From contig JAABSW010000009.1 of assembly GCA_011390155.1 (NCBI GenBank), positions 39,872 through 103,871 on the forward strand: a stretch of DNA of 64,000 nucleotides, read 5' to 3'. The stretch comes from Clostridiaceae bacterium. Its GTDB lineage: Bacteria; Bacillota; Clostridia; Peptostreptococcales; Tindalliaceae. Position numbers and translations under genes: made by a program. Numbering within the stretch: position 1 is the first letter of the stretch; the number at the start of each line of letters is the position of its first letter. This document shows, in pieces, positions 34,362-45,336 of the stretch. The notes under the pieces are model-generated. The model was given only the letters and a program-made list of their open reading frames with translations. It was not told the DNA's origin and did no database searches.

Positions 34362-35633
34362 TTATTTCTGTAGAATTGTGCATGTTTCGCAGAGAAGCCG
34401 AAGAGAAGAGAAAATGAGAGGTTCATATTGTTTCATCATGGTTTTGGTATGAATCGCTTTTAAAGACATTCTCTGGGCTAATGTACGTTTGATGATCGCT
34501 ACATCCTGTTCTTCATCTGAAAGATAGTTTTGTATAGATGCATGGGCATGGTGTTCAAATTCATATTTTTTTACAGTTTTACCATTCACCTGGATTTCAT
34601 AGGTGACCAATTGATCCATGCGTATGGCTTCCTCCGCAAGCAATAAGGGGAGTGACCGGGCAGCAGGGTAGATGGTATCAAAATCAGCATCGGCATATTG
34701 GTTTTTTCCGAATTCCAAGGTAAGTGAAGGGGTATACAGTGACCCGATACTCCAATCAGTGAAACCTCCGCCAGTTGCGTCCGTGGGAACAGACTCAAAC
34801 CCAGTATGGGATGCAACCTTGTCAGCCAGCCGATGGGTTTTTTGGCGCACCAGCCAATCTTCAGTTTGGTACCAGAAGATAACAGAACCTTGTGTGTGGT
34901 AGGTAACATTAATCATAAAGGGATGGTTTAACTGAAGATCATAGAGTATCCTTGATTCCGGCTCGCTTAGTGGTGCTTCTCCTTTATACATGGAATCAGA
35001 GGGATAGCCGGGATCTTTGTATAGTTCGTTTTCCCATCCCAGTGGAAATTGACGGTTCAAATCAACACCACGAATATTTGCTTTCCAGCGCATAAGGCCG
35101 GGAGGGAAGTGAACGGAATCGTCTGTGAGGGACATTTCATCCAACTGTGTTCTCAACCCATGGGTTTGGATAGAGCCTTTACCTCCAATGGTGTAGTCCA
35201 CCCCATCTGGATTGGCCATGGGCACAAAATAGATTGTAACCTCGTCTAGTAAGTCTTTGACATGATAGCCTTCGATTAATTGATCTTCGAGTTGGTAGGC
35301 CGCCGTGTATTCTTCCAGGTTTTTCAGGATGATGTTGGTGGTAATCCGTTCCCGTGCATGAAGCGATCCATGGATATGGAGTTCAATGTCACCTTTTCCC
35401 AGTTTCACCAACCAGAGGTTTCGACCGTCCACCGACTTTCCCAGACTCTCCAATGAAACAATTTCCGGGTATTGACCCGCAAAATAATGCAGTTGGTGTG
35501 TCATTTCCTCGTAGTTGATTGGTATGTCATAAGCAAAGATCTGTTGAACAGCGATTGATGGGAAGTGGCTGAACAAAAGAATGAAAATTATCACAAATAA
35601 AAGGGATTGTCTGTTGATTTTCCTGAAGTTCAT
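34362..35633 (-). CDS. Secreted M14-family zinc carboxypeptidase
   Basis: A 423-residue protein with a signal peptide (residues 8-30). The metallocarboxypeptidase fold shows the zinc ligands in GSLHARERIT (HxxE), PMANPDGVDY, the substrate-binding RGVDLNRQFPLGW, a third His in NVTYHTQG and the catalytic Glu in LTLEFGKNQ. It probably trims peptidoglycan stem peptides or extracellular peptides (gamma-D-glutamyl-diamino-acid peptidase-like). The ATG at 35633 follows AGAGGTGT. It lies directly downstream of the penicillin-binding protein gene, on the same strand with a 51-base gap, which supports a wall-related role. Confidence 0.9.
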   Translation of the reverse strand: MNFRKINRQSLLFVIIFILLFSHFPSIAVQQIFAYDIPINYEEMTHQLHYFAGQYPEIVSLESLGKSVDGRNLWLVKLGKGDIELHIHGSLHARERITTNIILKNLEEYTAAYQLEDQLIEGYHVKDLLDEVTIYFVPMANPDGVDYTIGGKGSIQTHGLRTQLDEMSLTDDSVHFPPGLMRWKANIRGVDLNRQFPLGWENELYKDPGYPSDSMYKGEAPLSEPESRILYDLQLNHPFMINVTYHTQGSVIFWYQTEDWLVRQKTHRLADKVASHTGFESVPTDATGGGFTDWSIGSLYTPSLTLEFGKNQYADADFDTIYPAARSLPLLLAEEAIRMDQLVTYEIQVNGKTVKKYEFEHHAHASIQNYLSDEEQDVAIIKRTLAQRMSLKAIHTKTMMKQYEPLIFSSLRLLCETCTILQK

Positions 35634-35684
35634 AATCGTACACCTCTTGTTAATTTGTTGTATTAAATAACTCAATCACAGACA

Positions 35685-37862
35685 TTATGACGTAGGTTCA
35701 GAAAACTGAAGGGGTTCATGTCCTTCATGGATTTCTTTCATGACATCTGACCAGATTTGTGCCGCCATGGCACTGCCTTGAGGAAGGTCTTCGTTGAGGT
35801 CATTACCCACCCAGACAGTGGCTGTGTAATAAGGTGTGTAGCCAACAAACCAGGCGTCTCGTTGGTTGGTGGTGGTTCCGGTTTTTCCTGCAACAGGAAT
35901 GTCCCGGTTACCAGTGGTGATGGAAGCACGTCGGCCAGTGCCCTTTTCTACCGCAGTGATAAGCATGTTCGTCATTTGGTAAGAAATGTCGGGGGTAGTG
36001 ACGCGTTTTTGCCCTCCTCCACGGTAAATAATTTTTCCTGAAGAATCTTCTATTTTCAGGATTACTGTGGGTTCTGACAAAACACCTCCATTGGCAAAGG
36101 TACCAAAGGCAGCAGCCATTTCCAGGGGAGACACCCCGTAAGTCATACCACCCAGTACTGTGGAGTAGACTTCGTCGTGTAGAAGTTCAGTACCTTGCTG
36201 CAAGGGGGCAGATTTAGGCACAAAGGTTGAAATGCCAAGCCGTTGGAGGCTTTCGCCCATAATGGCCAGGTTATCTTCATGACTATGAGTGAGCCGTCCA
36301 AGCAAGGCCACGCCAGCCACGTTACTGGACTGAGCTAAGGCTTCTGTTAATGTCATTCTACCACGGTGCCCCTCATACCAGTTACTGGGCCATAATTTTT
36401 CCGGATCATCCAGGTCGTAGTGAATGGGTCTGTCAGTGATAATGCTTTCAGGCTTGAAACCGTGTTCAAGGGCCGGGAAATAAGCTGCCAGAGCCTTCAT
36501 GGCTGATCCTGGCTGGCGAGGTTCAGCAGCCCGGTTGAACAGCTGCTTGCCTTCGTCAATGTGCCTGCCCCCGATGACGGCCAATACTTCACCTGTATGA
36601 TGGTCATAAAGCACAAAAGCACTTTGGGGCTGATTGGTTTCCGGATTGTAACCGGGGAAATGGCTGTCGTCGTTGTAAAAGTTATCCACGATTTGCTGTT
36701 TTCCAGGATCCAGTGTGGTGTAAACTTTAAAACCGCCGTGAAGCAACATGTCCTGTGCTTCCTGGTGATTCACTTGGTAATGTGCCTTGATGGCTTCCAC
36801 CGCCTCTTTCTGTACCATGTCCATGAAGAACCAGGAATATTCATATTCAAAGAGATTGGTGGGCATTAGCAGTGACTCCAGTGCCGTCTCCCTAGCTTTG
36901 CTGTATTCTTCCGGGGTGATGAGGTTGTTTCGCAGCATGGCGGTTAGTACAAGTCCCTGTCGGAAATAGGCGTTTTGGTTGGGCACCAGCACTCGTTCGT
37001 TGTCCAGTTCTGTCACAATGATTTCATCGCTGGCCAGGTTTTCCATGGCTTTTTCTTTGGTCAGGGCATAACGTGTGGGGTTGCGTGGAATGGTGGCCAG
37101 GTAAGAAGCCTCGGCCAGTGTCAGTTCCTGGGCATTTTTATTAAAATAGACCTCTGCCGCTGCCTGGATGCCGTATGCGCCACGGCCCAGGTAAACATGG
37201 TTCAGATAGGCTTCCAAAATCTGGTGTTTTGACAACTGTCGTTGCAGTTCCACACCGTAATAGATGTCTTTCAGCTTCCGTTCATAGGTTTGTTCCCTGG
37301 TTAAGAACAGGTTTTTCACCAACTGCTGGTTCAGGGTGCTGCCCCCCTGGCGGGTGCCGTCCCGGAAATTGATCCAGATCACGCCGATAAGACGTTTGAA
37401 ATCCACGCCGGGGTGCTCCCAGTAACGTTCGTCTTCAATGGCAATAAAAGCATTGCGCACCACTGCAGGTATTTCATCGTAAGTTATGATTTTTCGGTGG
37501 ATGGGTGTTTCCACGGTGATGAGGTAGTTGTTCTGGCTGTCATAAACCAGGGAAGACTGTTCCATGTACTGATAGATATTATCAGCTGAGAGAGGGGGGG
37601 TGTCCTTGAGCACGGAAAGAACCCAGCCCATAAAAACAAGGCCAACGGAAAGTCCGATGACAATGACCAGGATGAGGAAAATGCTGATCAACCTGATAAT
37701 CCAGTTCAGAGACGTTCTCCCCAGGGGGGAGGCCTTCTGCTGTAGAGTTCGGTTCTGGTGAGAAGCACTTTTGTTGTTAGGGACCCACACTTCATGGGCA
37801 TAGGCGGTAAATGTGTTAATGGAATGATCAGCGGCGTGTGACTGTCGTAAGTCGTTACGCAT
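35685..37862 (-). CDS. Class A penicillin-binding protein (PBP1-type)
   Basis: A 725-residue bifunctional wall synthase. A cytoplasmic N-terminus and one membrane helix (about 57-85) precede the GT51 transglycosylase domain (EDERYWEHPGVD, RQGGSTLNQQLVKN, HVYLGRGAYGIQAAA). The transpeptidase domain has the active Ser in GSAMKAL (SxxK, about residue 452), SSN (SxN) and KTGTTTNQRDAWF (KTG, about 658). It polymerises and crosslinks peptidoglycan outside the membrane. AAAGGAGG precedes the ATG. It is divergent from the zinc transporter gene. Confidence 0.95.
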   Translation of the reverse strand: MRNDLRQSHAADHSINTFTAYAHEVWVPNNKSASHQNRTLQQKASPLGRTSLNWIIRLISIFLILVIVIGLSVGLVFMGWVLSVLKDTPPLSADNIYQYMEQSSLVYDSQNNYLITVETPIHRKIITYDEIPAVVRNAFIAIEDERYWEHPGVDFKRLIGVIWINFRDGTRQGGSTLNQQLVKNLFLTREQTYERKLKDIYYGVELQRQLSKHQILEAYLNHVYLGRGAYGIQAAAEVYFNKNAQELTLAEASYLATIPRNPTRYALTKEKAMENLASDEIIVTELDNERVLVPNQNAYFRQGLVLTAMLRNNLITPEEYSKARETALESLLMPTNLFEYEYSWFFMDMVQKEAVEAIKAHYQVNHQEAQDMLLHGGFKVYTTLDPGKQQIVDNFYNDDSHFPGYNPETNQPQSAFVLYDHHTGEVLAVIGGRHIDEGKQLFNRAAEPRQPGSAMKALAAYFPALEHGFKPESIITDRPIHYDLDDPEKLWPSNWYEGHRGRMTLTEALAQSSNVAGVALLGRLTHSHEDNLAIMGESLQRLGISTFVPKSAPLQQGTELLHDEVYSTVLGGMTYGVSPLEMAAAFGTFANGGVLSEPTVILKIEDSSGKIIYRGGGQKRVTTPDISYQMTNMLITAVEKGTGRRASITTGNRDIPVAGKTGTTTNQRDAWFVGYTPYYTATVWVGNDLNEDLPQGSAMAAQIWSDVMKEIHEGHEPLQFSEPTS

Positions 37863-38171
37863 TGTGTTACCTCCTTTGTAGGTTGCCTATGAATAACAGG
37901 AGAAAACCGACATAAACACGACGTAAGCCACTTTCATAATGCTGATTTCCTTTATTATATATATGCCCCTTTATAGGTATAAATCAACATTTCACTGGAA
38001 TATCATCTCCTGGAAAAGGAATTGGCAGTTGGCTATAATGAGTAAATCTCCCTGATTAAAAAGAATCTGCTGTAAACAAATGATATATTTAATCGATTCA
38101 TTTTTTGCATCTGGGGTATTACACCACTGTTACTTATTCGCATTCAATTATGACAAACAGGAGTGATGACA
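37863..38171. other. Divergent promoter region
   Basis: This gene-free interval separates two divergent genes and must carry promoters for both. A candidate plus-strand promoter is TGGAAA (38011-38016), a 17-base spacer and TATAAT (38034-38039). AT-rich stretches near 37955-37980 may serve the penicillin-binding protein gene. No small gene was found. Confidence 0.45.
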
Positions 38172-38981
38172 ATGGATTTTACCATGAACCAGGTTTTGTT
38201 TGCTTTTGCATTAACGTTGTTTGCCGGCTTGTCAACAGGCGTTGGTTCTGTTTTGGCGTTTTATACCAAACAAACAGACAAGCGCTTTTTATCAGCGGCC
38301 CTTGGATTTTCAGCGGGGGTAATGATTTATGTTTCAATGGTTGAGATTTTTGCTAAAGCCAGAGAGTCTTTGGGTGAAGTGTACGGTGACACCCGGGGAT
38401 ATTGGTATACCACCATTGCATTCTTTGTGGGAATTGCTTTGATTGCCATCATAGATAAGTTGGTGCCAGAAGCGGAAAACCCCCATGAAGTGCATGATGT
38501 TAAGGAGCTGGAAGTAGGAAAAGAAGACAAAAATTTACTTCGGATGGGTATGTTCTCGGCACTGGCCATCGCGATACACAATTTCCCTGAAGGGTTGGCC
38601 ACCTTCATCGGTGCCCTCCACGACCCGGCACTTGGGATCAGCATTGCTGTGGCCATCGCCATTCACAATATTCCTGAAGGCATCGCGGTTTCTGTGCCCA
38701 TCTTTTACGCCACCGGAAGCCGAAAAAAGGCCTTTTTCTGGTCTTTTGTATCGGGTCTTTCAGAACCTGTAGGGGCGCTGGTTGGGTTCTTCCTACTCTA
38801 TAATTACTTTACGGAAGCCATGTTTGGGCTTGTTTTTGCCATGGTGGCAGGCATCATGATGTACATTTCACTTGATGAACTGTTACCCACCGCCGAGAAG
38901 TATGGGGAACACCATATTGCCATCTATGGCATGATTCTGGGAATGGTTGTCATGGCAGTGAGCCTTTTAATGTTTGCATAA
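38172..38981 (+). CDS. zupT: ZIP-family zinc transporter (ZupT-like)
   Basis: A 269-residue protein with eight membrane helices. The metal-binding helices contain [10 protein letters not shown] and [10 protein letters not shown], the ZupT signature for Zn2+ and other divalent metals. The cytoplasmic loop between helices III and IV is acidic ([15 protein letters not shown]) and has His residues. CAGGAG precedes the ATG at 38172. It probably imports zinc, iron or manganese. KatG follows downstream with its own promoter. Confidence 0.92.
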   Translation: MDFTMNQVLFAFALTLFAGLSTGVGSVLAFYTKQTDKRFLSAALGFSAGVMIYVSMVEIFAKARESLGEVYGDTRGYWYTTIAFFVGIALIAIIDKLVPEAENPHEVHDVKELEVGKEDKNLLRMGMFSALAIAIHNFPEGLATFIGALHDPALGISIAVAIAIHNIPEGIAVSVPIFYATGSRKKAFFWSFVSGLSEPVGALVGFFLLYNYFTEAMFGLVFAMVAGIMMYISLDELLPTAEKYGEHHIAIYGMILGMVVMAVSLLMFA

Positions 38982-41297
<2,316 letters not shown>

Positions 41298-41369
41298 TGA
41301 AGGGAAACAGGCTAGATTGATAAGAAGGATTATGATTAAGTTCTAGGCTCATGAGCGTTATACACAACC

Positions 41370-41402
41370 TGAAAGCCCTGGCATATAATGCCAGGGCTTT
41401 CA
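41370..41402. terminator. Bidirectional intrinsic terminator
   Basis: A 15-bp perfect stem beginning TGAAAGCCCTGGCAT has the loop ATA. It lies between katG and the convergent membrane protein gene. Confidence 0.9.
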
Positions 41403-41414
41403 TCAATCAAGCAG

Positions 41415-42086
41415 CTAAAATCCCCGCACTTGCCCTCGCCAGGGAGGCTGCACACCTTTCCGATACTCGTCTACACCGGGGCCTCCCAGGTTATGAAGCC
41501 GCCAGATGCCGTAGAGATAACTGATGACAAGCACCGATCCTGTTACTGGCCAACCTAAAAGTGTATTGGCCCAGGCCAGACGAAGGGCATCACCACTGCG
41601 CAGCAGTACTAGTTGCAGGCTGAGGCGCAGGGAAAAGAAAACGGCCCAAAACAAAGTGACTTCCCGGTAGGCAGGTTTTATGTCTGCACGCCAGAACCAG
41701 TCCAGTGGCCATCCTCTTGAAAGGTGACTGGCCCAGGCAGCCAGAGGTTTTCCCATGAAGAGGCTGGCCAAGGCAGCTGTTAAAAGAATCCCACTGGTGA
41801 TAGCGGAGGAGATAAAGTAGTTGGAGGCGTTTCGGGTAAGCAAAGCAAGTCCGGAGGCCAAGCCTACCATGAGAAATCCGCCAAGGGCATAAGTCGCTTT
41901 TTGACCCAGAAGCAGGCGTCGCAACCCCAGCAGCAGAGACAGTGACAGGGCCACCAAAACGGCCCGGTTAAGTCCCCAGAACCCGTTGGTGATGGCAAAC
42001 ACCAGGGGAGGTAACAATGCGTCCAGGGTTTTACCTGTGACTACCAGCCGCAGTTCATCCAGAATTTCTTTTCCTTTACCGGCCAT
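41415..42086 (-). CDS. DUF3159-like integral membrane protein
   Basis: About 223 residues with six hydrophobic helices. The core resembles DUF3159 proteins (GFWGLNRAVLVALSLSLLL and REVTLFWAVFFSLRLSLQLVLL). Function is unknown. The start is either ATG 42086, five bases after the stop of the preceding gene, or GTG 42095 overlapping it, so translation is coupled to that gene. Both encode small membrane proteins and probably work together. Confidence 0.7.
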   Translation of the reverse strand: MAGKGKEILDELRLVVTGKTLDALLPPLVFAITNGFWGLNRAVLVALSLSLLLGLRRLLLGQKATYALGGFLMVGLASGLALLTRNASNYFISSAITSGILLTAALASLFMGKPLAAWASHLSRGWPLDWFWRADIKPAYREVTLFWAVFFSLRLSLQLVLLRSGDALRLAWANTLLGWPVTGSVLVISYLYGIWRLHNLGGPGVDEYRKGVQPPWRGQVRGF

Positions 42087-42091
42087 GATTA

Positions 42092-42454
42092 TCACCCATT
42101 TCGTTGCTGAAGATTTTTCAGCACTTTATTTTTACGGTCTTTTAGGAAGAAAGTGGCCCAGTCACCTTTGCTCTGGTGAAGGGCGATGAGAACGTACAGG
42201 GCTCCGGTGAAGAAGCCAAGGGTCATCATAAGAACAATCCACACCCCTGCCACCAGGCGGCTGCCTTCCCGGAAGGCAATCCATAAGGAGAACAGGGTAA
42301 ATCCGACGTACAGGTCAACCAGGGAAACGATTCCCCAGGGATTTGCCATCAGCTCGGCACCGTCGGAAGCAAAATCTCCAACGATAAAACCATTGGCGAT
42401 TGCAAGGGTCATGGCAATAAGGCCGATCCAGGCAATTAATTTTGAAATTTTCAT
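42092..42454 (-). CDS. Small integral membrane protein (DUF1475/DUF2834-like)
   Basis: A 120-residue protein with three to four membrane helices. The motif LVDLYVGFTLFSLWIAFRE resembles the DUF1475 and DUF2834 families of unknown function. GAGGGAT precedes the ATG. It is the first gene of a two-gene unit with the DUF3159-like protein. Confidence 0.65.
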   Translation of the reverse strand: MKISKLIAWIGLIAMTLAIANGFIVGDFASDGAELMANPWGIVSLVDLYVGFTLFSLWIAFREGSRLVAGVWIVLMMTLGFFTGALYVLIALHQSKGDWATFFLKDRKNKVLKNLQQRNG

Positions 42455-42721
42455 AGGGATCCCTCATTTCAAGTTGTAGGAATGATTATATATGACTATT
42501 TATACCATTGTGGAACGACTTCACTCGCAATATTTTTGTTTTTGTGTTGCCTATGATCTAAAAACTTTGGTCCTGGCCGACTTGGTTCGATTTTCCTGCT
42601 ATCAAATCTTTGCTTTCTTCTGGTGATTGGACGAATAAAAACAGAAACATTGCAGAAATCAAGGTTTTTCATTTATAATAGAACACAGTAATCTATAGAA
42701 ACATGGCTAACTGATAGGCTA

Positions 42722-43456
42722 ATGTCAGGCAGGTGGTATGGAATGGTGGAAATCCACAGCAGAAAATTTCTCTTTCGCAGCCTCTTTATGGCCGTAGTGA
42801 TTGGCATGGCCTTTTTTCAGCCTCAGCTACTGGAACACCTTTATTTCTACGATTTTGGGTTCTTTCGATTGTACCATGTACTCTGGTTTGTGATGATGCT
42901 GGGAATGATACAGGTGTTTATTCCTCATCTCAACCGCCATGTCTCCTGTGGCAGACACCTTGCTAAGCACTTTCAACCCACAAAGGTTCATTACACGAAA
43001 GAGCAACTGCAGTCATCCGTCGAAGCTAACAACCGGGGTGCCTGCCGATCTGCCTTTTTCTGGGGCTTGCTGCTAACTGTTGTTGGGTTGCTTCTTCGCA
43101 ATGGGATCATCGGTACACGAGGCATTCATCTCATAGTGGTTTTCTTTTATTTTGCCGATGAGTTCTGTATCAATGTATGGTGTCCCTTCAGGTCCTGGAT
43201 CATTGGTAATTTATGTTGCAACACTTGCCGCATCTTCAACTGGGGCCATTTCATGATTTTCTCTCCATTTATCTTCATTCCTTCATTTTGGACATGGAGT
43301 CTGGTGGTGGTTTCTGTTGCCATTCTCATCCAATGGGAAATAATGCATGCCCGCTATGCCCATCGGTTTTCCTCCATCTCCAATGCAAACTTGCAGTGCA
43401 TCAACTGTTTGAAGGCCAAGTGCCATTATGTGAAAAACCGTCAGTTACAAATATAA
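42722..43456 (+). CDS. Cys-rich integral membrane protein of unknown function
   Basis: Up to 244 residues with about five membrane helices (near 14-32, 48-66, 108-125, 130-147, 180-205). Two Cys clusters stand out: INVWCPFRSWIIGNLCCNTCRIFNWGH (given here in part, Cys at about 154, 165, 166 and 169) and the C-terminal LQCINCLKAKCHY. They look able to bind metal or a cluster at the membrane surface. Proteins with this layout are known as hypotheticals in Clostridia. The start is ambiguous between ATG 42722 and ATG 42743, neither having an ideal ribosome site. Confidence 0.6.
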   Translation: MSGRWYGMVEIHSRKFLFRSLFMAVVIGMAFFQPQLLEHLYFYDFGFFRLYHVLWFVMMLGMIQVFIPHLNRHVSCGRHLAKHFQPTKVHYTKEQLQSSVEANNRGACRSAFFWGLLLTVVGLLLRNGIIGTRGIHLIVVFFYFADEFCINVWCPFRSWIIGNLCCNTCRIFNWGHFMIFSPFIFIPSFWTWSLVVVSVAILIQWEIMHARYAHRFSSISNANLQCINCLKAKCHYVKNRQLQI

Positions 43457-43536
43457 GATAAGAATCGTACTACCCAGTAAACAAGAGCATATAACCTCAT
43501 AGGTGACCATGAAGCACCTGAAACACCCTTACATTG

Positions 43537-43562
43537 TCTCAACCATGCTCCGTCACGGTTGA
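43537..43562. other. Hairpin upstream of the asparagine-synthetase-like gene
   Basis: CTCAACC and GGTTGAG form a perfect 7-bp stem around a 12-base loop, without a T tract. It lies in the leader of the following gene and might have a regulatory role. Confidence 0.35.
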
Positions 43563-43657
43563 GTGGTTTCTACCGGATTAAGTCATTTGCAGGCAAGTAA
43601 CTGCCATGATAGGCTTACTAAGTAGGTTATCAACAATTAAAAAAGGTGGTTATATGC

Positions 43658-45154
43658 ATGTCTGCGATCGCAGGAATTATGAAAGAAAACAGTCAGGAAA
43701 AAACAGAATTGCCCTCTTTGTTGAAACTCATGGAGCATCGAGGTAGTCATCATCAACATTATTTTTATGATGACAAAGCAGCCATTGGTCTGGGAACCAA
43801 TCTACAGACTAATGAGACAATACAGGAAGAATCCTATGTGAGCCAGGATGGTAAAACTACCATCATCTGGGATGGTGAACTGGACCAGACGTTAGAAGGT
43901 GACATGGAAGCACTGGTGAATCGATTTCGTGAAGTGGGAATTGTCTTTGTTGCCGAACTGAAGGGTTCTTTTGCCTTGATGATCATCGACGATGGTGGAC
44001 AGGAGCCTGTTTTTTATGCCGCACGTGACACCCTGGGCGCAAAACCCCTTTACTATGCCGGGGAAAAAGACCATTATGTGTTTTCCTCTGAAATAAAATC
44101 CCTGTCAAAACACGCAAAGACAGCCATTGCTTTTCCCCCAGGCCATTACTACCAATCGGGGAAAGGTTTTGTTCAATACAACGAAGTGGTTCCAGCAAAG
44201 GATAAAATTGCCTCAGACGATGAAAGTCAGCAGAAAGTGATTCATGAGGTGCGACGCTTGGTAAGAAAATCTGTTCATCATTCTTTGGAAGGGGATAAAC
44301 ACCTGGGACTGATGATCAGTGGTGGACTGGATAGCAGTTTGGTGGCAGCCATTGCCAAAGAGACAGGCCGGATGCCTGGAAAATCATTCTGTGTGGGTTC
44401 ACCCAATTCCTCAGATATTCCTGCTGCCCGGGAAGTGGCGAAGGCGTTGGGTACAGACCATTATGAATACGAATATAGCCTGGAAGAGATGGTGGAAGCC
44501 CTGCCTCAAGTCATTTACTACCTGGAATCCTTCGAGCCTTCCTTAGTAAGGAGTGCCGTGCCTAATCATTTTGCCTTTAAGATGGCAAAGGAACACGTCG
44601 ATGTGGTCTTAAGTGGTGAAGGAGCCGATGAGCTGTTTAGTGGCTACAGTTATCTGAAAAACATTGAAGACCCGGAAGCCCTGGACAGGGAACTGATCCG
44701 CGTCATCAATGGTTTGCATGAAATCGGTTTGCAACGGGGTGACAGGATGAGTGCCGCCAACGGCCTTGAAGTAAGAACCCCTTTCCTGGACGAAGACTTG
44801 ATGGCTTATGCCCTGAAAATCCCGGTGGAATGGAAAATTCTTTCCAACGGCAACAATGACATTGAAAAATGGATTTTGCGAAAAGCTTTTGATGGTGAAA
44901 CCAACCTGCCTTCCTCTATTTTGTGGCGGGACAAGGAAGAATTTTCCGAAGGCAGCGGGGCAAAAGACTGCATCGAAGAATTCATGGAAAACAGCATTGA
45001 CACATCTGATTTTCTCATAGAGACAGCCAAAGTTCTTGAAGACGAGGGAATTCAGATCCGCTCAAAGGAAGAGCTGTATTACTACAAGATCTTCAAGGAA
45101 CATTATCCTCATGCCGCCACGGCCCAGCAAGTAGGTCGATGGGCAGCTTGCTAA
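43658..45154 (+). CDS. Asparagine-synthetase-like protein lacking the glutaminase Cys
   Basis: A 498-residue protein with an N-terminal class II amidotransferase-like domain and a C-terminal synthetase domain. The ATP-pyrophosphatase loop is ISGGLDSSLVAAI (about residue 226). The N-terminus reads MSAIAGIM instead of MCGIAGIL, so the catalytic Cys after Met is Ser and glutamine hydrolysis should be lost. The enzyme may use free ammonia or have another amide-forming role. The ATG at 43658 follows AAAGGTGG. One codon upstream of this Met is a Cys codon, but no start would expose it as residue 1. Confidence 0.82.
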   Translation: MSAIAGIMKENSQEKTELPSLLKLMEHRGSHHQHYFYDDKAAIGLGTNLQTNETIQEESYVSQDGKTTIIWDGELDQTLEGDMEALVNRFREVGIVFVAELKGSFALMIIDDGGQEPVFYAARDTLGAKPLYYAGEKDHYVFSSEIKSLSKHAKTAIAFPPGHYYQSGKGFVQYNEVVPAKDKIASDDESQQKVIHEVRRLVRKSVHHSLEGDKHLGLMISGGLDSSLVAAIAKETGRMPGKSFCVGSPNSSDIPAAREVAKALGTDHYEYEYSLEEMVEALPQVIYYLESFEPSLVRSAVPNHFAFKMAKEHVDVVLSGEGADELFSGYSYLKNIEDPEALDRELIRVINGLHEIGLQRGDRMSAANGLEVRTPFLDEDLMAYALKIPVEWKILSNGNNDIEKWILRKAFDGETNLPSSILWRDKEEFSEGSGAKDCIEEFMENSIDTSDFLIETAKVLEDEGIQIRSKEELYYYKIFKEHYPHAATAQQVGRWAAC

Positions 45155-45162
45155 AATCGAAT

Positions 45163-45203
45163 AAAAGCATCCTTTTCTACTAGATTGGAGAGGGTGCTTT
45201 TTT
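45163..45203 (+). terminator. Intrinsic terminator
   Basis: AAAAGCATCC pairs with GGGTGCTTTT (one wobble), with further pairing inside, followed by a T run. Confidence 0.75.
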
Positions 45204-45235
45204 ATTCCCTAAAAAGACCGGACATAAATCAGAAA

Positions 45236-45244
45236 TCCTGTTTA
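45236..45244 (-). repeat. Dispersed motif copy
   Basis: TAAACAGGA on the minus strand, followed by TTTCTG. It lies between the asparagine-synthetase-like and LuxR genes. Confidence 0.45.
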
Positions 45245-45336
45245 AAAAATCGGATTCCATTACTTCGTTATGAGATGTTATGCTATAATGAAATCTACAA
45301 TGATGACCAGAAAGGTTGGCGTTACTGGAGGTACTC

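Noticed and set aside
43457..43657. Possible T-box or riboswitch before the asparagine-synthetase-like gene
   Set aside because: No T-box core sequence or terminator was found; only one short hairpin is evident.
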